Origin: Treponema sp.
Lineage (GTDB): Bacteria; Spirochaetota; Spirochaetia; Treponematales; Breznakiellaceae
DNA: 64,000 nucleotides
Reading direction: 5' to 3'
Assembly: GCA_031257675.1 (NCBI GenBank)
Contig: JAIROG010000104.1
Span: 27,296 to 91,295 of the forward strand
Under the pieces are notes generated by a model. The model saw only the letters and a program-made list of their open reading frames with translations, was not told the origin of the DNA and searched no databases. Of this stretch, positions 9,985 through 20,674 are shown in pieces; position 1 is the stretch's first letter, and every line of letters starts with the position of its first letter. Made by a program: the position numbers and the translations under genes.

Positions 9985-11751
9985 ATGCCAAAAATCGAAG
10001 TAAACGAAGAATTATTCTGCTCTCTGGCAGGATGCAGATGGAACAACCGCGCTGAATTCGAGGAAGCCCTTACTTGCGCGAAAGCGGAATTGGATGAAGA
10101 CAGCGACAAAAATCAGAGCGCGGCTGATCGCACGCTTAAAATAGAGTTAAACGATACAAACCGGCCCGATCTCTGGGGAACAGCCGGCTGCGCCCGCCAA
10201 CTCCGCATCTATCATGGAAAGGGGAAACGCCCTGAATACCCGTTCTTTTCGACGCCGGGCGGCGCCCAAGACTCAAAAGAATCAAAATGGACGGTGAAAG
10301 TTGAAGAATCCGTCAAGAACGTACGCCCCTATCTTGCGGGGTTTGTCGCAACGGGCAAAGCCGTCACCGACGCTTCGCTCAGGGACATGATCCAAACCCA
10401 GGAGAAGCTGGCGTGGAATTTCGGGCGCAAGCGCCGCTCCATTTCAATGGGATTGTACCGTATCGCCATTATCACGTGGCCCCTCACTTATAAGGGCGTT
10501 GATCCGGACTCGGCGTCCTTTATCCCGCTCCAATGGGATGCGCCGCTTACCCTGAGGGAAATCCTCAAACAGCACCCCAAGGGCAAGGAATACGCCTTTA
10601 TTCAGGAGCATGAGCCTCTTCATCCGTTGCTCGTTGACGCGAAAGGCGGGATTCTTTCGTACCCGCCCATAATCAATTCGGCTGACATAGGCGCGGTTCA
10701 GGTGGGCGATATGGATCTGTTTGTAGAACTTACCGGCACGGATCAGCCGTCCGTAACCCTGGCGGCTTCCATCATGGCGTGCGACATGGCGGATCAGGGC
10801 TACACCATTGAGCCGGTGGCTGTCGAATACGGCTATGACACGCCCTTCGGTCGTACGATGACCATGCCCTTCTACTTTCAGCAACCGGTGTTCTGCTCCC
10901 TTGAGCGTATAGAAAAATTTCTGGGCGAAAGGTTAAGCGGAGACGAATGCGTTGCGGCGCTTGAGCGCATGGGGTGCAAGGCTGAAAAGGCTTTTGATGT
11001 CGAGCGCGGCGGCGCTTGCGCGGTTGGCGCCGCCAAAGCGGACGGCGTACGGCTCTATCCTCCAGAATACCGCAACGACTTCCTCCACGCCGCAGATGTC
11101 GCCGAAGACGTGATGATAGGACGGGGTCTCGCATCGTTTGCGCCTGAACGTCCCAAGGAATTCACGGTTGGGCGTCTCTCTCCCATAACGATTTTCAGCA
11201 GAAAGGTCAAGGAAACGCTCGTAGGGCTGGGGTATCAGGAGATGATCTACAATTACCTCGGATCCAGAAAAGATTTGGTGGACAAAGTTTTGGGCGATGG
11301 CAGCCGCATCATTCAGATCGCCAACCCCATGACGGAAAACTACGAGTATGTACGCGATTCGGTTCTCGCCTCCCTTCTAATGAGCGAGTCCGCGTCGGGC
11401 AACGCCGTGTACCCGCACCACATCTTTGAGACCGGCAAGGTGGCGTTCAAAGAACCTTCGGAAAACTACGGAACCGCCACGCGGCAGTACCTCGGCATGT
11501 TGAGCGCGAGCAAAGATGCGAATTTCAACGCCATAGCCGCGCAAATTCAGACGCTTTTCTACTATCTTTTGCGTGAATACACGGTGGACGAATCAACGGA
11601 CAGCCGCTTTATTCCGGGACGCGCCGCGTCGGTCGTGTACCAAGGCGAAACCGTCGGCGTGTTCGGAGAGATTCATCCGGCTGTACTTGAAAACTTCGGC
11701 GTCATCGTCCCGTGTATCGCTGCGGAAATTGACTTGGACGCGCTGTTGTAA
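9985..11751 (+). CDS. pheT: Phenylalanine--tRNA ligase beta subunit (archaeal/spirochaetal type)
   Basis: MPKIEVNEELFCSLAG...LKIELNDTNRPDLWGTAGCARQLR; B5-like KADGVRLYPPEYRNDFLHAADVAEDVMIGRGL; C-terminal FGVIVPCIAAEIDLDALL. Confidence 0.93.
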   Translation: MPKIEVNEELFCSLAGCRWNNRAEFEEALTCAKAELDEDSDKNQSAADRTLKIELNDTNRPDLWGTAGCARQLRIYHGKGKRPEYPFFSTPGGAQDSKESKWTVKVEESVKNVRPYLAGFVATGKAVTDASLRDMIQTQEKLAWNFGRKRRSISMGLYRIAIITWPLTYKGVDPDSASFIPLQWDAPLTLREILKQHPKGKEYAFIQEHEPLHPLLVDAKGGILSYPPIINSADIGAVQVGDMDLFVELTGTDQPSVTLAASIMACDMADQGYTIEPVAVEYGYDTPFGRTMTMPFYFQQPVFCSLERIEKFLGERLSGDECVAALERMGCKAEKAFDVERGGACAVGAAKADGVRLYPPEYRNDFLHAADVAEDVMIGRGLASFAPERPKEFTVGRLSPITIFSRKVKETLVGLGYQEMIYNYLGSRKDLVDKVLGDGSRIIQIANPMTENYEYVRDSVLASLLMSESASGNAVYPHHIFETGKVAFKEPSENYGTATRQYLGMLSASKDANFNAIAAQIQTLFYYLLREYTVDESTDSRFIPGRAASVVYQGETVGVFGEIHPAVLENFGVIVPCIAAEIDLDALL

Positions 11752-11771
11752 TTCCTTCCTGTCGCGTTGAG

Positions 11772-13364
11772 TTACGAGATCGGCGCATCCGAATGCGCCG
11801 TTTTCCGTCTGATCATCCGCAACAGGGCGTACACCTGTTTGTCCTTCGTAATGACAAGAAGCGCCAAGCCTGCGGAAAAATACAGCGCCGCAGCGATGAC
11901 AAGGGGAACGCCGTAATGGATAAAGCGGTTGTACCGGGCGAATAGTTCAAGGAGCAGGGGGGTGAGAAACAGAAGCGGCGTCACAAGCGCGGCTGAGAAA
12001 CAGCACATCTTGAGAGCATAGAGAAATGTCGCCCAAACAGTTTGATTGATATTGACAAGAGGATTTTTTTTTAGAAATACAAGGAGCAGCATGGTGTTGA
12101 TCGCGCTCGCTATGGTGAGGGCGAGCGCGACGCCCGCCCCGCGCATGGGACTGACAAGCGCGGCGGCAACCGCCATGTTGACCGCAAAAGAAATGACTCC
12201 CGCAAAGGTCGGGGACTTTGAATCGCCCTGGGCGTAAAACGCGGGCGCAAGAATACGGTTTAAGGCGACGAAGAGGATCGCGGGTATATGAAACGCGAAG
12301 GCCGTTTTGGTCAACGCCACCGATGTTTCGGTGAAACTCCTGCCTTGAAAGAGAAGCCGTATGAGGCTTTCGCCTTGCGCCAAGGCGAAAAACGTGATGG
12401 GAATGGTGATGAACGCGATGATGCGCATAGCGGACTTCAGCCGGTCGTTGTAACAGTCCCAGTTTCCTGATTTCGCGTGTTCCGAGAGGTCGGGCAACAG
12501 CACCGTGCCAATGGACACAGCGAATACGCCGAGTATCAACTCCTGCAAACGCAACGAGTACTGGAGGCTTGACACCACGCCTTCCCCCGCGTTGCCAGCA
12601 AGGGCAGTGGACGCCAAGTCATTGAGCTGGTACGCCGCCATGCCTATAATAGTGGGTCCCACGAGTTTCAGAACAGTTTTTGTTCCCGGATGATTGACAG
12701 CCTTTTTCAGCCCCGTAAAAAAGAAGGTGAACCCATGTTTGACGACAAAGGGGACTTGCATCGCCGCTTCTAAAAAGCCGCCTAGAAGGATTCCCACCGC
12801 CATTGCCCGCGCCGGATTGCCGGCTGCGTCTTTGAGCGCATACGCGCACACGATGGCTGTGATATTGAGCAGGATGGGCGCAAAACCAGACGGTGTAAAA
12901 CAGTTGACACTGTTCAAAATGCCCTGAAACAGGGCGGCTATGGAAATAAACGCCAAAAAAGGAAACATGAAGCGGGTAAGCAGTACGGCTTCATTAAATT
13001 CTTCAAGTCCAAACAGTCGTATGATAAGAGGCGCGGCCAGAATTCCCAGCGCAACCGCCAGAGATACGAAAAAACTCAGAAACGTAAGGATACAACAGAG
13101 AAATTCCTGTACCTCCCGCTTGCTTTTTTGCAACAGATATTCCTTGAAGGTGGGGATGAACGCGACCGATATGGAGCCTTCCGCAAAAAGACGGCGGAAA
13201 AGATTCGGCGTCATGAAAGCCACCGAAAAAGCGTCTGATAGGGCGGATGTTCCAAGCAGACTCGCCTTGGTCATCTCCCGCAACAGCCCTAGGACTCTTG
13301 AGAAGAGCGTCAAGAGGGAGAGCGCCGAACCGTGTTTCAACAAAGACCGTGATGTCAAAGCCAT
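11772..13364 (-). CDS. murJ: Lipid II flippase MurJ (MviN family)
   Basis: MALTSRSLLKHGSALSLLTLFSRVLGLLREMTKASLLGTSALSDAFSVAFMTPNLFRRLFAEGSISVAFIPTF; ATG at 13364 chosen over the longer track start. Confidence 0.93.
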   Translation of the reverse strand: MALTSRSLLKHGSALSLLTLFSRVLGLLREMTKASLLGTSALSDAFSVAFMTPNLFRRLFAEGSISVAFIPTFKEYLLQKSKREVQEFLCCILTFLSFFVSLAVALGILAAPLIIRLFGLEEFNEAVLLTRFMFPFLAFISIAALFQGILNSVNCFTPSGFAPILLNITAIVCAYALKDAAGNPARAMAVGILLGGFLEAAMQVPFVVKHGFTFFFTGLKKAVNHPGTKTVLKLVGPTIIGMAAYQLNDLASTALAGNAGEGVVSSLQYSLRLQELILGVFAVSIGTVLLPDLSEHAKSGNWDCYNDRLKSAMRIIAFITIPITFFALAQGESLIRLLFQGRSFTETSVALTKTAFAFHIPAILFVALNRILAPAFYAQGDSKSPTFAGVISFAVNMAVAAALVSPMRGAGVALALTIASAINTMLLLVFLKKNPLVNINQTVWATFLYALKMCCFSAALVTPLLFLTPLLLELFARYNRFIHYGVPLVIAAALYFSAGLALLVITKDKQVYALLRMIRRKTAHSDAPIS

Positions 13365-14111
13365 GTTATAACCATAACGCAACGGATATCTTTTTTCAAT
13401 GGAAGGCGGAAGATAATTGTCTCTGCGCGGCTCGTACAGACGGCGTATGGCCACGCCATCCTAGTCGAACGGATCTCGATCCGCTTTCAGCGGCGTCCTA
13501 CCCGCAATGGGACCGCGCATAAACTGAACGTCATGCGAAGCGGCGCTTTTTCTCAATAAAATTCTATATCAAATACTTTTATTGATGATCTCCCTAATCC
13601 ATTTCCCGGTACACGAGCAAACTGCAAGTGATATAATGTGTTTTTAGAGTTTTTAACGGAAGGAGTTCGGCATTTGGCGGCCAATGACGAAGCGATGTCC
13701 CGTTCAAGACAGCCTGCAAGAAACGGCCGGGCGTTGATGCTTGTCATAAAAGTATAAAACAAAACACGTCAACAGGAAGGCATACGGCGAAGAGTCCATA
13801 TATTCGCGTCGATATATGGGCATGTGAAACTGGAAGTGGTGAGACTGAATCAAGGGCGCAATCATTTTGCGGTGAAGCCGGGCATTTATCTTGCATCATT
13901 GAAGCGGGCGATGGAATTGCTGTCCGCTTTTAACATGGGGACAATGAATTTCTTGCGTAACAGGAGTTATAACTTCCAGCCCCCAATACCCGGCCACAAC
14001 TCAAAAGCGCCGAAATTCCCTTTCAATCCTATCCATAGAATAATTTATCACACATAAAAATTATCAACAAGCTTTTTCTGCGTCAAGCAAATATTTATAA
14101 ATACGACCCTC

Positions 14112-14185
14112 TGGGCGATACAAGAATCGAACTTGTGACCTTCGGCGTGTCATACCGACGCTCTAACCAACTGAGCTAACCGCCC
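14112..14185 (-). tRNA. tRNA-Val(GAC)
   Basis: Minus strand GGGCGGTTAGCTCAGTTGGTTAGAGCGTCGGTATGACACGCCGAAGGTCACAAGTTCGATTCTTGTATCGCCCA: 7-bp acceptor stem, D arm, anticodon loop ATGACAC (GAC), T arm CAAGTTCGATTCTTG; no encoded CCA. Confidence 0.93.
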
Positions 14186-14354
14186 TTAATAATGAAGAAC
14201 CCAGGAGCAAGCTCCTGGGTATCAAAGATTGCACTTTGAAATCTTTTCGTATGGTGGGGGAACAAATCCCCCACGCCCCCAGTTTTCCGCAACAAGCTGC
14301 GGGGTATTAAACCAAAGGGGCTACGCCCCAAATAAAGATAGTATTGCATATTTA

Positions 14355-14388
14355 ATTAAATGTCAACCCCTCAGGGTTGACATTTAAT
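14355..14388 (-). terminator. Hairpin downstream of cheX (probable terminator)
   Basis: Perfect 15-bp inverted repeat ATTAAATGTCAACCC/GGGTTGACATTTAAT with a 4-nt loop, abutting the cheX stop codon. Confidence 0.55.
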
Positions 14389-14888
14389 CAGGAACGCTCG
14401 CGGATGACAACATTAATCTCAATCTTCCCGTTTATTCCATCCGGCCCCAATTCCATGGGAACGATCAACGCTTCAACCTCAAGGTTATTTGAGATTTCCA
14501 TGTTTTCACCGGTAAAGAGAGCGGGCGGAGTAAGATCAAACTTGAATCCTAAATCATGGAGCTTGGTAACAGCCTGCGCGGTAATCATATTCGCAAGTTC
14601 GGTAATAGTGGCTTTAACCATCTCATCAATAGCAGTGAACTCTTCGCCATCATTCATACAACTCGCGACAAACAAAGCTGTTGCTTTTGACATATCAAAA
14701 AGCACACGTCCTTCAACATCACCTGCCAAGCCCACCAACGCCGCAACACCCATAATGGACATACTTGATGACTTTAAGTACAAATCGCCCCGCTTAACAT
14801 TTACAATCTCTCCTCCCGTCATACTAAGAACCTCTTTAAGAATGCTAAAGGCTGCTTCGACAAAAGGATTAATATATTCAACTCTCAT
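14388..14888 (-). CDS. cheX: Chemotaxis phosphatase CheX
   Basis: MRVEYINPFVEAAFSILKEVL...GLAGDVEGRVLFDMSKATALFVASCMNDGEEFTAIDEMVKATITELANMITAQAVTKL, typical CheX; adjacent to cheW-cheR-like and cheA. Confidence 0.9.
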   Translation of the reverse strand: MRVEYINPFVEAAFSILKEVLSMTGGEIVNVKRGDLYLKSSSMSIMGVAALVGLAGDVEGRVLFDMSKATALFVASCMNDGEEFTAIDEMVKATITELANMITAQAVTKLHDLGFKFDLTPPALFTGENMEISNNLEVEALIVPMELGPDGINGKIEINVVIRERS

Positions 14889-14991
14889 ACAAACTCCTAT
14901 TTATTTACAAACGGCAATACTGCCGGCGCCACCGCTTACATTTATCAACCATTAACGCAACGCGCTAATAAAGATTCCTCCACCTTGCTCT

Positions 14992-16335
14992 CTATCCATT
15001 ATTACACACGAACATGGACAGAGGAGCTTCACCAATGGGATGCCAATTAGCATCGGCTATAACCTCATTTTTACCGAGTATGACCACACCGTTTTTTTTG
15101 AGTTTTTCACTGAAAGACGCAATCTGCTTGCCTTGCTCCGCTACAGGCAGGTACGATAAAAGATCCCGCATCAATATGATGTCTAGAGCCGGCAACTGCG
15201 CCTCGTTTAAAATATCATGGTATTCAAATACAATTGAATCCTTGATCAGCGGCTTGAAAACATACCCGTTCTTTCCATTTAACATAAAGCTGCGGCAATA
15301 TTCCGGCGTTTCGTCCAGGTCAAAACTCATATTGGGAGCGTTTGATATCGCTAAAATATCGTTGTCACTCGCCCAAATCTTGATGTGCGCATCAGGGTAC
15401 CGGACTTTAAGCAAGCAGGCGAATGAATACGTTTCATGCCCCTTGCCGCAACCGGGATTCCAGACTTGAATGTTGTTCGACGGCATATCAGGCAACAATT
15501 TCTTAACCATATCAGCGTATTCATCACTCCAAAACACCCCTGTATGGGGGGATGAAAAGTCCGCCAAAAATTCTTCCGCATCAGAACTGTTTCTAAATTG
15601 GACATCAGTTTCTTTGTGAGTCGCGCTCCAATCAATAAACCGCTTATGCACCCATGCGTCATTTATACCACTTGCGTAAAAATGTTTCAAGGCCATAAGG
15701 CTCTCTTTTACAAAGCCAAGCGCGGTGTCCGCCGCCGCCACCTTTTGTTCAGGCGTCTGCGTTGCGGCGGAGGGCGGAGGCACAAAGTTATCGGTTGTGT
15801 TTTCCTGTACAGGCATCCGCCCCTTTTGCTTGTCATCTTCATGCTGACTAAAAATACGAATAACATCAAGAATAACATAGAGGTTTCCGCCTTTTTCCAC
15901 AACGCCGCTGATATATTTGATGTTAATATCCCCGAATATAGGATGAGGCGGCTGCACAGAAGATGAATTAATGCCGATTACCCTGTCGATCTTGTCAACA
16001 ACCGTCCCATACACCCTGTCTTCAATGCGAAGAATGAGCATGCTTTCAAGCCCATCCGCTTTCTTCTCCTGCGGCAAGTGGAAGAACGAACGCAAATCTA
16101 TAATCGGAATAATATCACCCCGAAGATTGTACACGCCTTTCACAAAGGAAGCCGCGTTCGGCACATAGGTAAATTTATCGGCCTTTGCGATTTCCTTGAC
16201 ATTCATAATATCAACGCCGTAATCTTTTCCACCAAGTGAAAAAGTTATGATCTTAAAATCTTCCGTTTCAGCCCGCTCTTTTTGAATTTGCAGGTTGGCG
16301 TTTACTTCCGCTAAATTTTTGATTTCCGTTGCCAT
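14992..16335 (-). CDS. CheW - CheR-like fusion protein
   Basis: N-terminal CheW (FSLGGKDYGVDIMNVKEIAK...FVKGVYNLRGDIIPIIDLRSFF) and C-terminal CheR-like methyltransferase fold (IQVWNPGCGKGHETYSFACLL...IKIWASDND...DIILMRDLLSYL). Confidence 0.88.
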   Translation of the reverse strand: MATEIKNLAEVNANLQIQKERAETEDFKIITFSLGGKDYGVDIMNVKEIAKADKFTYVPNAASFVKGVYNLRGDIIPIIDLRSFFHLPQEKKADGLESMLILRIEDRVYGTVVDKIDRVIGINSSSVQPPHPIFGDINIKYISGVVEKGGNLYVILDVIRIFSQHEDDKQKGRMPVQENTTDNFVPPPSAATQTPEQKVAAADTALGFVKESLMALKHFYASGINDAWVHKRFIDWSATHKETDVQFRNSSDAEEFLADFSSPHTGVFWSDEYADMVKKLLPDMPSNNIQVWNPGCGKGHETYSFACLLKVRYPDAHIKIWASDNDILAISNAPNMSFDLDETPEYCRSFMLNGKNGYVFKPLIKDSIVFEYHDILNEAQLPALDIILMRDLLSYLPVAEQGKQIASFSEKLKKNGVVILGKNEVIADANWHPIGEAPLSMFVCNNG

Positions 16336-16350
16336 AGCACCCTCTCTTCC

Positions 16351-18756
16351 TTACCTCATTGACGCTTCGCGTATTTGCCGCTGTTCCAATTCCTTTCGCA
16401 ATCCAAGCTCTAGAAGCTGGCTGACATCAATAATGAGCGAGACGGAACCATCTCCCAAAATAGATGCGCCCGCAATGCCGGGCGAATTGGTAAATTGATC
16501 GCGCAAAGGCTTGATAACCACATCTTCCTCACCGATGAGGCTGTCCACCATAAAGCCCATTTTCTTTTCCGCGGTGCCAACAATGACGATGAAGTTGTAC
16601 TCCTGCTTTTCTTCTGTTTTAATGCCGAACAGCCGGTTCAAACGGAGCAATGACACCACATCATTGCGGATATTGAACACCTCGTAATTGTCGATCATTT
16701 TGACGTCTTCCGGTTTTATACGCAAGCTTTCGATAACGCTGGCAATGGGAATGGAATAGATTTCCGTGCCGACACGCACCAACAGCCCTTGAATGATAGC
16801 CAGCGTGAGCGGCAGTTTGATGATGAACTTGGTGCCTTTACCGCGTTCGGAACTGACCGTTACGCTGCCATTGAGTTTTTCAATGGAGCGGCGCACCACG
16901 TCAAGACCTACGCCGCGTCCCGATATGGAAGTAATGGTCTTCGCCGTAGAGAACCCGGGTTCAAAGATCAGATTGAAAGCTTCCACATCGGTCAGCATCT
17001 TGTTCGGATTAATAAGCCCTCTCTCAATGGCTTTCGCCTTAACCCCCTCAACGTCAATGCCTTTTCCGTCATCGGCAATCTCAATGACAATCATATTGCC
17101 TTCGTTGGTCGCCTTGAGAAGCACCATGCCCTCTTCGGGTTTGCCCGCCGCCTTGCGTTGCGCAGGCGCTTCAATGCCGTGATCTATGGAGTTGCGCACT
17201 GAGTGCATAATTGGATCGAGGAGGTCCTCAACGACGGATTTGTCAAGCTCGGTCTCTTCGCCCTCAATGACCAAGTTTATTTTTTTGTTGAGGGATTTGG
17301 AAAGGTCGCGTACAAGGCGCGGAAATCGGCTGAATATCTGGCTGATGGGAACCATGCGGATGCGCATGACGCCTTCCTGCAATTCGCCGGTGATGCGTCC
17401 AAGATTTTGAGATGTCGAGCGAAATTTGGCGACGTTGGTCTTGACCGAGGTTTCAAAGCTGTCAAACAACGTGAAAGTGTCGCCGTATTCTTCGTTGATT
17501 TCTTTGCGGATATCTTTTATAGTTTTTCCGCCATCTTGTATGCCTTCAAGATAGCCGGGCAGTTTATCGAACAGTCCCTTGATCTTGTCGCGGTATGTGC
17601 TTTCCAAAAGATGCAATTCCGTGAGGAGATCGTTAAACTGATTGTTGATCTGATTGAACGTCGCCTTGGTGATGACCGTTTCGGAAACGAGATTAAGCAG
17701 ATCATCAATACGCTTGGAGTCCACGCGGAGTATGGAACCCGCTTCTTTGCCGGCTTTCTTCGCGTCCGCAGACGCGGCGGCGGAGGACTGATCGGACGCC
17801 ACTAGCCCCGCGTCCTCTCTTTGGGGAGAAGACGCCGCCGTCTGCGCGGAAGCGGACGCCGCAGATTTTGGCGCCGCCGCTTGCGCTGGAACGGACGCCA
17901 CAGACTGGGACGCAAAATCCGCCTTTCCCGTAGACGCAAGTTCGTTGATATTGGCAATTTTTGCGTCGAGGCTTACATCGGGAAGGATGACGAAGCGTCT
18001 TAAATCTTCAGGTTTTTTATCGGTTGAGATATAGTAATCAACAACCGGAAAGAAATTGTCTTCATACAACGCTTCAAAATCGGGAACGGTTTTAAGAATG
18101 GTTCCATAACTTTTGAGCACCGCATACACCTGAATGCCGCCTACAGTGTTCATCAGGCTCTTTTCGTCAAAAACAACTGACACACGCAAAATTGGAAGGT
18201 TTCCTTCCGAAGTCTCTTTGATTTCATTAATCTCATCTTCTGTAAGGGTGGAGGGTTTCAATTCCACAGACGCAGGAATCGCCGACGGTACACGCGCAAT
18301 GACAGGGCGGGGCTGAACAGGCGCCGCAACCGGCTTCGGCGCAACCCCTCCTTTTTTACTGTTGGGGATTAAAGCCTCAAGATTTCCTTCTATAACCGAA
18401 GTGTTTTCCCGGTATACGGAACCATTCATTCGCTGTTCAAGCATCGCTTTGATAACATCAATAGCCGTAAGGAGCGTGTCGACAACTTCTTCCTTGACCT
18501 GAAGCTGATCTGACCGGATGGCGTCCAGTACATCCTCAACCATGTGGGTAAAGTGCGAAAGCTCCATAAATTCAACGGTTGCGGAACCGCCCTTCAAGGT
18601 ATGAGCGGCGCGGAAAATTTCATCAACCGCATCTTTATTGGAACCTTCGTTTTCGATGACTAGAATGTTCTGTTCTAATGTATCGACCTGCATTTGGGCT
18701 TCGCTGAAGAAGTCTTTGAGAAGTTCTTCATTATTAGGGTCAAGATAATCACTCAT
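16351..18756 (-). CDS. cheA: Chemotaxis histidine kinase CheA
   Basis: P1 FRAAHTLKGGSATVEF; dimerisation/HATPase DPIMHSVRNSIDHGIEAPAQRKAAGKPEEG, SGRGVGLDVVRRSIEKLNGSV; CheW-like C-terminus. Confidence 0.95.
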   Translation of the reverse strand: MSDYLDPNNEELLKDFFSEAQMQVDTLEQNILVIENEGSNKDAVDEIFRAAHTLKGGSATVEFMELSHFTHMVEDVLDAIRSDQLQVKEEVVDTLLTAIDVIKAMLEQRMNGSVYRENTSVIEGNLEALIPNSKKGGVAPKPVAAPVQPRPVIARVPSAIPASVELKPSTLTEDEINEIKETSEGNLPILRVSVVFDEKSLMNTVGGIQVYAVLKSYGTILKTVPDFEALYEDNFFPVVDYYISTDKKPEDLRRFVILPDVSLDAKIANINELASTGKADFASQSVASVPAQAAAPKSAASASAQTAASSPQREDAGLVASDQSSAAASADAKKAGKEAGSILRVDSKRIDDLLNLVSETVITKATFNQINNQFNDLLTELHLLESTYRDKIKGLFDKLPGYLEGIQDGGKTIKDIRKEINEEYGDTFTLFDSFETSVKTNVAKFRSTSQNLGRITGELQEGVMRIRMVPISQIFSRFPRLVRDLSKSLNKKINLVIEGEETELDKSVVEDLLDPIMHSVRNSIDHGIEAPAQRKAAGKPEEGMVLLKATNEGNMIVIEIADDGKGIDVEGVKAKAIERGLINPNKMLTDVEAFNLIFEPGFSTAKTITSISGRGVGLDVVRRSIEKLNGSVTVSSERGKGTKFIIKLPLTLAIIQGLLVRVGTEIYSIPIASVIESLRIKPEDVKMIDNYEVFNIRNDVVSLLRLNRLFGIKTEEKQEYNFIVIVGTAEKKMGFMVDSLIGEEDVVIKPLRDQFTNSPGIAGASILGDGSVSLIIDVSQLLELGLRKELEQRQIREASMR

Positions 18757-18810
18757 ACCCCTATTCTTATACAGAACTCAAAGAACGTCAAGAGGGGGAA
18801 TAGGAATTTT

Positions 18811-20667
18811 TCATTGATTAAATAAAATTTCTCCTTCCGGCATCTTGACGGATGAAAAAACCATGCGCACTGTTTCATTTGGTTCAAGGTCCGAGCGTAT
18901 GAGCGTCTGCGTTTCTATGCCTAAATCGGGGATTAATACGACCGATTTGTCACCTTTCTTTTCCACCATCACCCCTTCCCAGACTGACTTTTTTTTATCA
19001 AACAAATACGCCGCGGTCCAATGGGCGCGGGAAGCCCGTTCCGCGTGAACCACGGCAAGCGCGGACGCCTCTGCCGCCGCGAGCCTGATCAGAACTTTTT
19101 CTTCGGAAAGCGGCTTCTCTCCCCGTAAAAACAGACGAATTTGTTGGTGCGCCAGAAGATCCGTGTAGCGCCGCAACGGACTGGTAACCTGCGTATACAC
19201 GGCGAGCCCAAGCCCGAAATGATCCGCGGGCTTTGTGGAAAGGACGCGGGGGCTCATACAGCGGCGGAGTTGATAGGAGCCGGCAAGACCCGGCAGCGGG
19301 TTGTTCGGAAGCTCGCTCATGTCTTGTCTCACAAAAGGGAAGGGAATCTTGCGTTGCAGGGCCCACCGCGCCGCAGATTCTCCTGCGATCAGCATACATT
19401 CCCGCACCATAGACGCTGCGTGCGAATATTTGACCGGTTCTATGGAGATGTTCTTTTCGCAAACCGAGATATGCACCTCTGGAAGGTCTATGGAGACCGC
19501 GCCTGCCTGCCGCCTCCGCTTGAAGTTGGCTTCCGCAAAGGCAAACAAAGGCGCAAATTCAGGCGATGAGGACTTCCTATCGGCTTCTTCGTAGGTCAGG
19601 CGGACGACTTTCACCCATGAAGGAAAAATTTCGGTCTCAGCGACAGAAAAGTCGCTGTTCAGCGTCATTTTGAAAGTGAGCGCGGATGAAATTGCAGATT
19701 CGCGGGAACCCGCGCCATCTCCATTGCGATACCCCAGGGCAAAAAGAGAAACGCCTTCCTCGCAGATCATGCGGCTTGCGCCTTCCGGAAGGTATAGAGT
19801 GGCGCCACGGGCGCGCGCCTCCCTGTCCGCGGGACTGTCCGGCATAATTGACGCGGCGGGATCCGCGATATGTACAAAGAGGGCGTTTCCCTCTATGGCT
19901 ATGGCATCGTCTGGATCCGTTGACCATGCGTTGTCAATGGCGAAACTTGAGATGCGGGTGAGATCAACGCGCTCTTCATCAGGAGGCGGGGAAACCGGCG
20001 TCTTTGCGGAGGCGGGAGAGCAGCCGCGCCGCTGGGGATGCGGGTTTATGAACATGGTCCACGCCCCTGAAGCAAGGAGGAGTTTATGGGCTTCTTCTGG
20101 AGTTTCCGGCTTGCCCATATCTTTTAAGGTGCGGCTCTTGTTGGTTTGCCCAAAGGCAAGGGCTTCAACATCTTGCAGGAATTTCTTGTCGTCAGGGAAC
20201 ACGAGGGTTTTTGTTCTGAAACGTTCAAGAAACGCATCCCGTTCAATCTGCCCCTTTTGCCTTTCGCCGCGCTTTTTTTCCTCCGCCTCAACTTCCGCGG
20301 GCGTACGTGTTTTGATCTCCGCGGCATTTCCTGAGAAATAAACGCCGTCAAGCAACTCGGTGTACAGGGCGAAGGCGGTTTTAGGCGTATATTCGCCGTA
20401 TATGAGTTCCGCCAGTTCATTGAACGCGGTCTTTTCTCCTTCCAGAAGCTCCCATGCGCCGCGCACGTCGCCTTTCGGCAATTCAGCGAGATCGGACAGC
20501 GCGCAGGGGCCCGGATGGATGAGTTCTATGTCTTTTTCGCGCACTTTGAGTTTCTCCCCGCCCGCAATGGCCACGCTTATTTTTTCAGCGACTTCCGTCG
20601 CTACGGCAGGTTTGTTTTTGTAGATGACGAGGCTTTTTTCTTTTATGGACGCCGGAATCATGGGCAT
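18811..20667 (-). CDS. RNB-domain exoribonuclease (RNase II/R family)
   Basis: AIDNAWSTDPDDAIAIEGNALFVHIADPAASI (RNB active-site motif), FGLGLAVYTQVTSPLRRYTDLLAHQQIRLFL. Confidence 0.9.
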   Translation of the reverse strand: MPMIPASIKEKSLVIYKNKPAVATEVAEKISVAIAGGEKLKVREKDIELIHPGPCALSDLAELPKGDVRGAWELLEGEKTAFNELAELIYGEYTPKTAFALYTELLDGVYFSGNAAEIKTRTPAEVEAEEKKRGERQKGQIERDAFLERFRTKTLVFPDDKKFLQDVEALAFGQTNKSRTLKDMGKPETPEEAHKLLLASGAWTMFINPHPQRRGCSPASAKTPVSPPPDEERVDLTRISSFAIDNAWSTDPDDAIAIEGNALFVHIADPAASIMPDSPADREARARGATLYLPEGASRMICEEGVSLFALGYRNGDGAGSRESAISSALTFKMTLNSDFSVAETEIFPSWVKVVRLTYEEADRKSSSPEFAPLFAFAEANFKRRRQAGAVSIDLPEVHISVCEKNISIEPVKYSHAASMVRECMLIAGESAARWALQRKIPFPFVRQDMSELPNNPLPGLAGSYQLRRCMSPRVLSTKPADHFGLGLAVYTQVTSPLRRYTDLLAHQQIRLFLRGEKPLSEEKVLIRLAAAEASALAVVHAERASRAHWTAAYLFDKKKSVWEGVMVEKKGDKSVVLIPDLGIETQTLIRSDLEPNETVRMVFSSVKMPEGEILFNQ

Positions 20668-20674
20668 TGGACGC

